DNA of 64,000 nt from Microthrixaceae bacterium (GTDB taxonomy: Bacteria; Actinomycetota; Acidimicrobiia; Acidimicrobiales; DATDAH01). Shown here one piece after another: positions 43,355 through 51,106 of the stretch. The notes under the pieces are model-generated. The model saw only the letters and a list, made by a program, of their open reading frames with translations, was not told where the DNA came from and searched no databases. Position 1 is the stretch's first letter, and the number at the start of each line of letters is the position of its first letter. A program made the translations under genes and the position numbers. Where the stretch lies: assembly GCA_020637195.1 (NCBI GenBank), contig JACJWK010000012.1, positions 36,721 to 100,720 of the forward strand, given 5' to 3'.

Positions 43355-43588
43355 TCAGCCGGCCCCGAAGCCGATCCGCCGCTCGTCGTCGGGGCTGCCG
43401 ATCTCCACGTAGGCCACCTTCGACGCCGGCACCCCCACCTGGCGCCCGCGCTTGTCGGTGAGCCAGAGGACACCGTCGCTCGCGATGGCGGCCTCGATCT
43501 CCTTGTGGAGCGCGTCGCGGTCGACGCCGTCACCGAGGTCGAGGTCGAGCTCCTTGGGGCTGTAGGTCACACCGATGCGAACGTCCAT
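43355..43588 (-). CDS. DUF3107 family protein
   Basis: A 77-residue protein. ATG 43588 is preferred because AGAGGA sits 6-7 nt upstream; ATG 43594 is directly on that site. The sequence MDVRIGVTYSPKELDLDLG and LWLTDKRGRQVGVPASKVAYVEIG are the DUF3107 signature. Function unknown; in actinobacteria it often lies beside Get3-like or DNA-repair genes. Part of the ATPase operon. Confidence 0.85.
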   Translation of the reverse strand: MDVRIGVTYSPKELDLDLGDGVDRDALHKEIEAAIASDGVLWLTDKRGRQVGVPASKVAYVEIGSPDDERRIGFGAG

Positions 43589-43691
43589 GGTCATCCTCTG
43601 CTCGAGCGGGTGGGCGGCCGGTGGGACGGCCCGGTGGCCGGCCGGCGGGTCGACGGCGAGCCCGGGCCGATCGTAGGCGGGAACCGCCCGA

Positions 43692-44858
43692 TCACACGAT
43701 CTTGAGGCCGGGGTGGCGACGCTTGGTGGGGGCCAGGTCGACGGCGATCGTGGCGGCCATCTCGGCGAAGACCCGCTGCGCCTCGGCCACCGCCGGGGCC
43801 AGGTCGTGGCGGTCGGGGTCGAGCGCGGCCACCGGCTCGCCCTCGTCGCCGCCCTCGCGCAGCGCCGGCACGAGCGGCACCTGACCGACCAGGGGCACGC
43901 CCAGTCGGTCGGCCAGCGCCTGGCCGCCTCCGGCGCCGAACAGCTCGTAGCGCGTGCCGTCGTCACCGGTGAACCACGACAGGTTCTCGATGACCCCCTT
44001 CACCTCGAGACCGACCTTCTGGGCCATGAACGCGGCCCGCTGGGCGACGCGCTCGGCGGCCAGCTGCGGGGTGGTGACCACGTAGACCTCGCTCTGGGGC
44101 AGGAAGCCGGCGAGCGAGATCGAGATGTCGCCCGTCCCGGGGGGCAGGTCGACCACGAGGAAGTCGGGGTCGCCCCAGTACACGTCGGTGAGGAACTGCT
44201 CGAGGGCCTTGTGCAGCATCGGCCCCCGCCAGATGACGGGCTGGGACTCGTCCGCGAAGAAGCCCATGGAGATGCAGCTGACGCCGTTGGCCCGGGGCGG
44301 GACCAGCATCTCGTCGATGAGGGTGGGCGGCCGGTGGATGCCGAGCATGCGCGGGATGGAGAAGCCCCACACGTCGGCGTCGACGATGGCGGTGCGGTGC
44401 CCCCGCGCGGCCAGGGCCACCGCCAGGTTGGTGCTGACCGAGGACTTGCCGACGCCCCCCTTGCCCGAGGCGATGAGCAGGGCCCGGGTGGTCGAGCCCG
44501 GCTGGGCGAAGGGCACCGCCCGCCCCTCGGCGTGGCCGTGGGCCTCGGTGCTGCCGGCGGTGGCGCGCGGGTCGCCCAGGAAGCGGCGGCGCAGCCCCTC
44601 GCGCTCGTCGTCGGTGAGCACCGAGAACTCGATGTCGACACCGCTGACGCCGTCGACCCCGCCCAGCGCGTCCGTGATGCGCTGGGCCAGCTCGGGCGCG
44701 GTGGGGTTCTCCGGCGTCGTGAGGGCCACGACGGTGTGGACCCGGCCGCCGTCGACGGCCACGCCCCGGACGAGCCCGAGGTCGTCGAGGGTGCGCTCGA
44801 GCTCGGGCTCGACGACGGCGTCGAGGGCGGCGCGGATGGCGGTCAACTGGTCGGGCAC
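43692..44858 (-). CDS. mrp: Mrp/NBP35-family ATPase (Fe-S cluster carrier)
   Basis: 388 residues from GTG 44858; an earlier in-frame GTG at 44921 would run into the SufR operator, so the shorter form is preferred. Residues ~1-85 are a MIP18/DUF59 domain (LTAIRAALDAVVEPEL). The P-loop ASGKGGVGKSS (130-140) and SCISMGFFADES, FLVVDLPPGTGD follow. The Cys pair of classic Mrp near the C-terminus is replaced by TGDDG (NLSWFTGDDGTRYELFG), as in mycobacterial Mrp. It likely carries Fe-S clusters. Divergent from the SufR-like regulator. Confidence 0.9.
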   Translation of the reverse strand: MPDQLTAIRAALDAVVEPELERTLDDLGLVRGVAVDGGRVHTVVALTTPENPTAPELAQRITDALGGVDGVSGVDIEFSVLTDDEREGLRRRFLGDPRATAGSTEAHGHAEGRAVPFAQPGSTTRALLIASGKGGVGKSSVSTNLAVALAARGHRTAIVDADVWGFSIPRMLGIHRPPTLIDEMLVPPRANGVSCISMGFFADESQPVIWRGPMLHKALEQFLTDVYWGDPDFLVVDLPPGTGDISISLAGFLPQSEVYVVTTPQLAAERVAQRAAFMAQKVGLEVKGVIENLSWFTGDDGTRYELFGAGGGQALADRLGVPLVGQVPLVPALREGGDEGEPVAALDPDRHDLAPAVAEAQRVFAEMAATIAVDLAPTKRRHPGLKIV

Positions 44859-44919
44859 GGCGACGGCTCCAGGTTCAGGTGGTCCTGCGCGGGCGACGCG
44901 CCCCGCTCCGGGGAATTTC

Positions 44920-44940
44920 ACCTACGCGGATAGGTAGAAT
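44920..44940 (+). promoter_or_regulatory. Promoter and operator-like palindrome of the SufR-like gene
   Basis: The inverted repeat ACCTA-CGCGGA-TAGGT (44920-44935) abuts TAGAAT (44935-44940), a near-consensus -10 box. Six bases later is GTG 44947, so the mRNA is probably leaderless and the palindrome sits where an autorepressor would act. Confidence 0.6.
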
Positions 44941-44946
44941 ACCGAC

Positions 44947-45663
44947 GTGGACGGATCGGCCCTCACCGCCACGGAGTTCGCCTCGGCGGTCACCGCGATC
45001 ACGTCGGCCTTCGGCGACCCCACCCGCCGTGACATCTACCTGTTCGCGCGCGAGCACCCGCAGGGGGTCACCGCGGCCGAGGTCGCCCAGCGCTTCGACC
45101 TGCACGCCAACGTCGCCCGGCACCACCTCGACAAGCTCGCGTCCGGCGGGTACCTCGACGTCGCGGTCGCCCGCAGCGAGTCGGGCGGGGCGGGGCGGCC
45201 CTCCAAGCACTACCGCGCCACCAGCGACGCCATGCCCCTGGCCATGCCCGTGCGCCACGACGACGTGCTGGTCACCCTCCTCGGCCGGGCCCTCGAGCTG
45301 CTGGGCCCCGCCGAGGCCGAGCGCATGGCCGAGGAGGTGGGCATCGAGTACGGCCGGGCCATGGCCGGCTCGCTCGGCGCCGGCGACCAGCCCCGGTCCT
45401 TCCGCACCGCCCTGCACGCGGTCGCCGACGCGCTCAGCGCCCACGGCTTCGCCACCCGTGCCGAGGCCCGCGAGGGCAAGCTGCGCCTGGTCTCCGAGCA
45501 CTGCCCGTTCGGCGACGCCGCCGTCGAGCACCCCGTGATCTGCGCGGTCGACCGCGGCATGGTCAAGGGCATGCTCGCCAACCTCTACGGCGACACCACC
45601 CCCGCCACCGAGGCGTCGCTGCCGATGGGCGACCAGCGTTGCGTCACCGCCGTCCCCGAGTGA
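44947..45663 (+). CDS. sufR: SufR-like helix-turn-helix Fe-S-sensing regulator
   Basis: A 238-residue protein. Winged-helix region ~25-95: GDPTRRDIYLFAREHPQGVTAAEVAQRFDLHANVARHHLDKL. The C-terminal half has Cys186, Cys199 and Cys232 (SEHCPFGD; PVICAVDRGMVKG; DQRCVTAV), the three-Cys pattern proposed to bind an Fe-S cluster in SufR (Rv1460 type). SufR represses suf genes when cluster is sufficient. Here it is next to a cysteine desulfurase and divergent from mrp, but the sufBCD genes are not in the window. Confidence 0.83.
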   Translation: MDGSALTATEFASAVTAITSAFGDPTRRDIYLFAREHPQGVTAAEVAQRFDLHANVARHHLDKLASGGYLDVAVARSESGGAGRPSKHYRATSDAMPLAMPVRHDDVLVTLLGRALELLGPAEAERMAEEVGIEYGRAMAGSLGAGDQPRSFRTALHAVADALSAHGFATRAEAREGKLRLVSEHCPFGDAAVEHPVICAVDRGMVKGMLANLYGDTTPATEASLPMGDQRCVTAVPE

Positions 45664-45669
45664 CCCCCG

Positions 45670-45717
45670 TTCTGGCTCCCGATTTCGGTGCCAGGGCACC
45701 GAAATCGGGAGCCAGAA
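45670..45717. repeat. Palindromic repeat, copy 2
   Basis: A perfect 23-bp inverted repeat with a 2-nt centre, 6 nt after the SufR-like stop. The central arms (GGCTCCCGATTTCGGTGCC) equal those of copy 1 at 26504-26543, and the right flank GCCAGAAGC is also shared. Here it lies between co-directional genes, so it may reduce readthrough into the desulfurase gene. Confidence 0.8.
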
Positions 45718-45760
45718 GCCGGGACGGCGGCGGGGGCGAGGGCGGGGGCGAGGGCGGGAC

Positions 45761-46894
45761 GTGAGCGGGCGCCACTACCTCGACCACGCGTCCACCTCGC
45801 CACCCCGGCCCGAGGTCGTGGCGGCGATGACCGCCTGCCTCCGGCAACCGGCGGGCGACCCGGGGCGCATCCACGCCGAGGGCCTGGCCGCCCGGGTGGC
45901 GGTCGAGCAGGCCCGCGAGCAGGTGGCCGAGCGGTTCGGGGCCCGCTCGCGCGAGGTGGTCCTCACCAGCGGCGCCACCGAGGCCGTCGCCACCGCGGTG
46001 TGGGGCGCGGCCGAGCGGGGCGCGCACCAGGTCGTGACCGCGGTCGAGCACTCGGCGGTGCGGGAGGCGGCGGCGCGGGCGGGCGCGGTCACCGTGGTGG
46101 GGGTCGACGGTCAGGGCCGGGTCGACCCCGACGCCGTCGTCGCCGCCATCCGGCCCGACACGGCCCTGGTCCACGTGCAGTGGGCCAACCACGAGGTGGG
46201 CACGCTCCAGCCCGTCGCCGAGGTGGTCGCCGCCTGCCGGGAGCGGGGGGTGCTCGTCCACGTGGACGCCGCCCAGGCGAACGGCCACGTCCCCATCGCG
46301 TTCACCGACCTGGGCGCCGACCTGGCGTCGCTCAGCGCCCACAAGCTCGGCGGGCCGCCCGGCGCCGGGGCGCTGCTGGTCCGGCGGGGCCTGCGCCTGC
46401 GCCCCCTGCTGCTCGGCGGCGACCAGGAGCGGGCCCGGCGGGCGGGGATGGAGAACGTCCCGGCCGTCGTGGGCTTCGGCGCCGCCTGCGCCGCCCTCGG
46501 CGGCGGCGCCCTCGAGGCCGAGGCGGCGGACGCCCGCCGCCGCACCGAGCGGCTGCTCGCGGGCGCCACCCGGCTCGAGGGGGTGCGGGCCTACGGCGAC
46601 CTCGCGCACCGCGCGCCCCACCTCGTCTGCCTGGGGATCGAGGGCATCGAGCCCCAGGCCGTCCTGCTGGGCCTCGACCGCGCCGGCGTGGCGGCCCACT
46701 CGGGCAGCGCCTGCTCGTCCGAGGCGCTCGAGCCGTCCCCCGTCCTCGAGGCCATGGGCGTCGACGCCCACCGCTCGCTGCGCCTGTCGGTGGGCTGGAG
46801 CACCACCGACGCCGACGTCGACGCGGCCCTCGACGCCCTCCCCCGCGTGCTCACCGACCTCCGCGCCCTCGGCGGCCGCCCCCCTCCGGGCTGA
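45761..46894 (+). CDS. Cysteine desulfurase, NifS/IscS-like
   Basis: A 377-residue PLP enzyme from GTG 45761. The N-terminal YLDHASTSPPRPEV is a variant of the class signature (Ser-Thr where Ala-Thr is usual). TSGATEAVATAVWG, VDAAQANGHVPI, PLP Lys195 in LSAHKLGGP and catalytic Cys318 in HSGSACSSEALEPS are all present. The Cys loop is of the NifS/IscS type, not SufS. It mobilises sulfur from L-cysteine for Fe-S or thio-cofactor synthesis; a role with the SufR-like regulator and Mrp is suggested by position. Convergent with the AtuA_C-like gene. Confidence 0.9.
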   Translation: MSGRHYLDHASTSPPRPEVVAAMTACLRQPAGDPGRIHAEGLAARVAVEQAREQVAERFGARSREVVLTSGATEAVATAVWGAAERGAHQVVTAVEHSAVREAAARAGAVTVVGVDGQGRVDPDAVVAAIRPDTALVHVQWANHEVGTLQPVAEVVAACRERGVLVHVDAAQANGHVPIAFTDLGADLASLSAHKLGGPPGAGALLVRRGLRLRPLLLGGDQERARRAGMENVPAVVGFGAACAALGGGALEAEAADARRRTERLLAGATRLEGVRAYGDLAHRAPHLVCLGIEGIEPQAVLLGLDRAGVAAHSGSACSSEALEPSPVLEAMGVDAHRSLRLSVGWSTTDADVDAALDALPRVLTDLRALGGRPPPG

Positions 46895-46913
46895 CCCCGG
46901 CTGGAGTGGGCGA

Positions 46914-47288
46914 TCAGCGGGGGACGGGGGCCTTGCGCCGGCCGGCGCCGGCGGCGACGTCGTCGGGGACGTCGATCCACAGGCGGAGCAGGTTGGCCCC
47001 GAAGGTCTTGCCCAGGTTGTCGGCCCGCAGCGAGCGCGGGGCGCCGCCGCCGAGCGCGTCGTGCAGGACGAACTTGAGCGCCCACACGTTGGGGGCCTCG
47101 TAGCGCTCGACCGGCCCCTGCACGAGGGTGCCGAAGTGCTCGCGGACGCGCTCGGCGGTGACCTCGGCCCGGATGGCCTCGTACGCGGCGGCGTCGTCGG
47201 CGAACAGCGACACGTCGCTGATGTCACCCTTGTCGCCCGAGCGCGCGCCGCACAGGTCGCGCAGCTGGATGCGGGGCACGCCCAGCAC
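46914..47288 (-). CDS. AtuA C-terminal-like small protein
   Basis: A 124-residue protein. RIQLRDLCGARSGDKGDISDVSLFADD and ALKFVLHDALGGGAPRSLRADNLGKTFG match the C-terminal domain found in AtuA-family proteins, here as a stand-alone gene. The main AtuA-like (DUF1446) gene is at 48398-49750, separated by two unrelated genes. In terpene and some branched-chain acid catabolism, AtuA acts in carboxylation-linked steps; the exact reaction is unsettled. Start may be 47288 or 47279 (both GTG). Confidence 0.72.
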   Translation of the reverse strand: MLGVPRIQLRDLCGARSGDKGDISDVSLFADDAAAYEAIRAEVTAERVREHFGTLVQGPVERYEAPNVWALKFVLHDALGGGAPRSLRADNLGKTFGANLLRLWIDVPDDVAAGAGRRKAPVPR

Positions 47289-47336
47289 CCTACGCCGCCC
47301 GACGGCTCCGCTGGCCGCCGCCCCCCGTCGCTGACG

Positions 47337-47375
47337 TAGATTGCAGCGATGCCCGTCGGCGCCCGCCGCCTCTGA
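47337..47375 (+). promoter_or_regulatory. -10 box and short upstream reading frame before the SixA-like gene
   Basis: TAGATT (47337-47342) is 6 nt before an ATG at 47349 that opens an 8-residue frame (MPVGARRL) closed by TGA at 47373-47375. The SixA-like ATG is 13 nt later and has no ribosome binding site, so the short frame could feed ribosomes to it. Speculative. Confidence 0.3.
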
Positions 47376-47388
47376 TCTCGCCCCGCCG

Positions 47389-47850
47389 ATGACCGTCTAC
47401 CTCATCCGCCACGCCGACGCCCTCAGCCGCCAGGAGTGGGCGCACGACGACCACGAGCGGCCGCTCACCCCCAAGGGCTTCGACCAGGCCCGGGGGCTCG
47501 TCGACCTCCTGGGCGACGCGGCGGTCACCCGGATGCTGACCAGCCCCACGGTGCGGTGCCGCCAGACGCTCGAGCCCCTGGCCGCCCACCTGGGCCTCGT
47601 GGTGGACGACGCGCCGGCGCTGCTCGAGGGTGTGGCCCTGGGCGACGCGCGGGCGCTGCTCGACGAGGCCGCCGGGCACGACGGGGACGTGGCCCTGTGC
47701 AGTCACGGCGATCTCATCCCCGACCTGGTGCGCCACCTCGTGGCCGAGGGCATGGAGGCCCACGGGCGCGACGCCAAGAAGGGCTCGACCTGGGTGCTCG
47801 AGCACGACGGACGGCGCTTCGTCAGGGGGCGGTACCTGCCCGCCCCCTGA
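47389..47850 (+). CDS. SixA-like phosphohistidine phosphatase
   Basis: A 153-residue small histidine phosphatase. The catalytic MTVYLIRHADALS is at the N-terminus, TSPTVRCRQTLEPL in the middle, and CSHGDLIPDL carries the second His. Short length and the RHA motif fit the SixA branch, which removes phosphate from phosphohistidine. The substrate protein is unknown. The longer frame from 47341 lacks a better start. It converges on the TM2 gene. Confidence 0.85.
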   Translation: MTVYLIRHADALSRQEWAHDDHERPLTPKGFDQARGLVDLLGDAAVTRMLTSPTVRCRQTLEPLAAHLGLVVDDAPALLEGVALGDARALLDEAAGHDGDVALCSHGDLIPDLVRHLVAEGMEAHGRDAKKGSTWVLEHDGRRFVRGRYLPAP

Positions 47851-47874
47851 CGAGGCCGTGTCGTGCGGGGTCGC

Positions 47875-48261
47875 TCAGTCGGTGAGCGGGCGACCCTGGG
47901 CGTCGGTGCTGAAGCCCTGGTTGCCGACCAGGATGAGGATGCCCTCGATGGTCCCCCAGATCGCCCCGATGCCGCAGGTGACCAGGGTGACCACGATCTG
48001 GATGATGCCCTTGTTGGTGTTGCCCAGGTAGAAGTTGTGGACGCCGAAGCCGCCGAGGAAGATGCCGAGCAGGCCGGCCACCATCTTCGACTTGAGGGGC
48101 GTGCCGTCGGGGCCGACGGCGGGCACCTGGCCACCGACCGGCTGCTGGTAGCCGGCGGCGGGCGGCTGGTAGGCCGCGGCGGGCGGCGGGGGCGTGCCCG
48201 GCGCCGGCGGCGGGGTGCTGCTGGGGTCCGGGCCCGGGGGCGGCGGCGGTGCGTCAGACAT
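47875..48261 (-). CDS. TM2 domain membrane protein
   Basis: A 128-residue protein with a Pro-rich N-terminus (1-50) and a C-terminal TM2 pair of helices: KSKMVAGLLGIFLGGFGVHNFYLGNTN followed by a second helix (IIQIVVTLVTCGIGAIWGTIEGI). The GxHxFYLG turn is diagnostic. Start ATG 48261 has AAGGAGAA upstream. Function of bacterial TM2 proteins is unknown. Confidence 0.88.
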   Translation of the reverse strand: MSDAPPPPPGPDPSSTPPPAPGTPPPPAAAYQPPAAGYQQPVGGQVPAVGPDGTPLKSKMVAGLLGIFLGGFGVHNFYLGNTNKGIIQIVVTLVTCGIGAIWGTIEGILILVGNQGFSTDAQGRPLTD

Positions 48262-48397
48262 GGGGTTTCTCCTTCACCAGGGATGGCCCCGGCGGTGGGG
48301 CGCGGATGGGTCCGGACGCGACCCTAACCGCGCCCGGTTCGCCCGGTCGGCCAAACCGACGCCCGACGTCGTGCCGTCACGGGCCGCGCCGCGTCCG

Positions 48398-49750
48398 CTA
48401 CAGCGCCTGGAGGTCGACGCGCACGCCGGCGTCGACCGAGCTGCGGTCGACGAAGAAGGGCTCGACCGACAGGAGCTGCGTCGGCTTGCCGTCCCGGGCG
48501 CGGCCGGTGCCGGTGATCGTGGGCGGTCCCGACAGCCCGAGGACCCCGACGTCGCGGGCCACCGCGGCCACGACGTCGCGATCGGCGGCCCGCCAGGCGA
48601 GCCGGCCGATCACCTCGGGCGGCTCGAGGTCGCCCACCGCCCGGGGACCGAGGTCGACGGTGTCCCCGCCGTAGGCGTTGACCCCGAAGTACTCCTCGTG
48701 CCACTCGTCGACCGCGAGCCCGGCGGCCTCGGCGCGTCCCCGCACGAAGCCCAACGCGGCGCGCGCCTTGGCCTCGGCGTCGGGCCACGAGTAGCCGAAG
48801 CGGACCTCGCCGGCCCAGCCCGCGGGCGTGCAGACCAGGCCCTTGTACGTGTGGGGCGCGGGCCCTCCGGTGGCGCCCGACACGCGCACGCGGTCGTCGC
48901 CGAGGTCGTCGAGGCGCACGGTGGTGAAGTCGGCGACCACGTCGGGGTTGAGGTACCGGGCGGGGTCGTGCACCTCGTACAGGAGCTGCTCGCGGACGGT
49001 GTCGAAGGTGACCATCCCCCCGGTGCCCTCGGGCTTGGTCAGCACCATGGTGCCGTCGGCGGCCACCTCGCCGATGGGGAACCCGATGTGCAGGGGGTCG
49101 GGGTTCTCCCACCACGCCCCCGAGTAGTTGCCCCCGGTGACCTGGCCGCTGCACTCGAGCAGGTGGCCCGCCGTGACCCCGGCCGCCAGCCGGTCCCAGT
49201 CGTCCCACGCCCAGCCGTGCTCGTGGACGAGGGGGGCCAGGAAGAGCGAGGCGTCGGCCACCCGTCCGGTCACGACCACGTCGGCGCCGGCGGCGAGCGC
49301 CTCGACGATGGGGCGCGCCCCCAGGTAGGCGTTGGCGAACAGGGCGTCGTCGGGCAGGCCCAGCTCGGCCGCCCGGGGCCGGACGTCGTCGCCCACCACG
49401 GTGGCCACCCGCAGGCCCGACACGCCGGCCTCCTTGGCGAGCCCGGCGATGGCGCGCCCGGCGGCCACGGGGTTGATGCCGCCGGCGTTGGTGATGAGCC
49501 GGGTGCGGCCGTCGAGCAGGTACGGCGCGGCGGCCGCGACGTAGCGGGGGAGGTCCCGCGTGTAGCCGAGGGCCTCGTCGCGCAGCCGGTCCTTGGCCAG
49601 GATGGCCAGGGTGAGCTCGGCCAGCGCCTCGCACACGAGGTAGTCGACCCCGGCCTCGAGCAGCGCGGCGACGGGTTCGTGGCCGTCGCCGTAGAAGCCC
49701 TGGCCGCCCCCGAGGCGCACCGGCCGGCCGGCGTCGCCGGGTTCGGTCAT
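48398..49750 (-). CDS. Acyclic terpene utilization AtuA family protein (DUF1446)
   Basis: A 450-residue protein. N-terminal VRLGGGQGFYGDG, DYLVCEALAELTLAILAKDR, ITNAGGINP and GADVVVTGRVADASLFLAPL are the DUF1446/AtuA signature. It lacks the C-terminal domain, which is encoded separately at 46914-47288. It starts 7 nt after the ccmI stop and so may be read with the ccm operon. The family's biochemical reaction is poorly defined; in pseudomonads it is needed for citronellol/geraniol breakdown. No carboxylase genes are nearby. Confidence 0.85.
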   Translation of the reverse strand: MTEPGDAGRPVRLGGGQGFYGDGHEPVAALLEAGVDYLVCEALAELTLAILAKDRLRDEALGYTRDLPRYVAAAAPYLLDGRTRLITNAGGINPVAAGRAIAGLAKEAGVSGLRVATVVGDDVRPRAAELGLPDDALFANAYLGARPIVEALAAGADVVVTGRVADASLFLAPLVHEHGWAWDDWDRLAAGVTAGHLLECSGQVTGGNYSGAWWENPDPLHIGFPIGEVAADGTMVLTKPEGTGGMVTFDTVREQLLYEVHDPARYLNPDVVADFTTVRLDDLGDDRVRVSGATGGPAPHTYKGLVCTPAGWAGEVRFGYSWPDAEAKARAALGFVRGRAEAAGLAVDEWHEEYFGVNAYGGDTVDLGPRAVGDLEPPEVIGRLAWRAADRDVVAAVARDVGVLGLSGPPTITGTGRARDGKPTQLLSVEPFFVDRSSVDAGVRVDLQAL

Positions 49751-49757
49751 GGGGCCA

Positions 49758-50597
49758 TCATGGCCCAGTGGCGCCGCCCCCGGAGGTGGTGGGGGTGGTG
49801 GCGGCGCCGGCGCCGTCGGACGTGTCGCCGGCCGCCACCTGGGCCTCGAGCTCCTGGCGCAGGTTGGCGACGAGCCCCGCGAACGCCGAGAGCTGGGTGG
49901 GGTCCACCGCGTCCAGCTCCGCCAGTGCCGCCTCGGGCGAGCCCTGGTTGCGCAGGGCCACCGCCTTGAACACGTGGGGCGGGGCGAAGCCGGGGCGGAT
50001 CTCGATGGCCTGGTCGAGGAGGTCCATGCCCTCGGCGATGCCGGCCCGCACGAGCAGCCAGCCCTTGTAGGTGAGCGCGTCGACGTTCCGGGGGTCGCGC
50101 TCGAGCACCTCGTCGTAGAGGGCGGCCGCCTCGGCGAGCGCGTCGGGGTCGCCGCTGGCCTCGAGCTGCTGGGCCTGCGAGACCTTCTCCCGGTCGCTGG
50201 TGACGCCGTCGTCGACCAGCGACTCGCCGGGCGCGCGGGTGCCGTAGTTGTTGGCGATGGCCAGGCCGGCCAGCACGGCGAACACGACCACCAGCCCGCT
50301 GACGACGACGGTGCGGGCCCGGTTCGAGCCCTGCCCGCCGTCGCCGACCCGATCGGCGTCGGCGGCGAGGGCGGACGCGTCGTGGTCCTCGAGGGCGCGG
50401 ACGACGGCGGCGGCCCGGACGGTGTAGTCGTCCTTCAGGGCGTGGTAGTCGTCCTCGGAGATGTCGCCGGCCTCGAGCTCGCGGTCGAGGTCGTCGAGCG
50501 AGCCGAGCAGGAAGTCGCGCTCCTCGGCGAGGGCCGCCCGGTCGCCGGCCGGCAGGTGCCGGGTGGAGCGGGCGCCGGACCGGGTGGCGCCGCTCAC
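49758..50597 (-). CDS. ccmI: CcmI-like TPR protein
   Basis: 279 residues from GTG 50597 (GTGA overlap with ccmH). The N-terminal cytoplasmic part has EERDFLLGSLDDLDRELEAGDISEDDYHAL, the CcmI pattern, followed by one membrane helix (RTVVVSGLVVVFAVLAGLAIANN) and an outside TPR domain (ALYDEVLERDPRNVDALTYKGW). CcmI binds apocytochrome c and guides it to the heme ligase. It is the last ccm gene in the operon. Confidence 0.82.
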   Translation of the reverse strand: MSGATRSGARSTRHLPAGDRAALAEERDFLLGSLDDLDRELEAGDISEDDYHALKDDYTVRAAAVVRALEDHDASALAADADRVGDGGQGSNRARTVVVSGLVVVFAVLAGLAIANNYGTRAPGESLVDDGVTSDREKVSQAQQLEASGDPDALAEAAALYDEVLERDPRNVDALTYKGWLLVRAGIAEGMDLLDQAIEIRPGFAPPHVFKAVALRNQGSPEAALAELDAVDPTQLSAFAGLVANLRQELEAQVAAGDTSDGAGAATTPTTSGGGATGP

Positions 50598-51106
50598 GGC
50601 CGGTGGCCGTCCCCGGCGGCACGCCGGGCCTGCTCGACGAGGGCGCGGTCGTCGTCGGTGACCGCCATCGGGGACCGCCGGCGCCAGCGGCGGAACGCCA
50701 CGGCCAGCCCGAAGGCGCCCGCGACGAGCAGCACGACGGGCAGGACCCACACGAGGCCGGTCACGCCCGACGCCGCCGGCGTGAGGACGACGTCCTCGCC
50801 GAACCGGCCCACCAGGTAGTCACGGATGGCCTCGTCGGTCTCACCGGCCTCGATGCGCCGGTTGATCTCGGTGCGGATCTCCTTCGACACGGGGGCGTCG
50901 GAGTCGGCCACGGACTGGCTGCGACAGGTGGGGCACTTCAAGGTGTCGGCGAGCGCGTGGGCCCGCTCCTCGTTGGTGCGGGGGGTGTCGTCGGGCCGCG
51001 TCCCCACCACGAGGGCCACCAGGACGACGGCGGCCATGACCGCCCAGACCCACGCCTTCGGGCCGCCGCCCCCCGACGGGGCGGCCTCGGACGGTGGCGG
51101 GCTCAC
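50594..51106 (-). CDS. ccmH: Cytochrome c maturation protein CcmH
   Basis: 170 residues from GTG 51106, overlapping ccmG (GTGA). A membrane helix (VWAVMAAVVLVALVVG), the redox motif LKCPTCRSQSVADSDAP (Cys58, Cys61), a helical bundle (KEIRTEINRRIEAGETDEAIRDYLVGRFGEDV) and a second membrane helix follow. CcmH keeps the apocytochrome CxxCH thiols reduced for heme attachment. Order of helices and motif matches System I CcmH. Confidence 0.92.
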   Translation of the reverse strand: MSPPPSEAAPSGGGGPKAWVWAVMAAVVLVALVVGTRPDDTPRTNEERAHALADTLKCPTCRSQSVADSDAPVSKEIRTEINRRIEAGETDEAIRDYLVGRFGEDVVLTPAASGVTGLVWVLPVVLLVAGAFGLAVAFRRWRRRSPMAVTDDDRALVEQARRAAGDGHRP

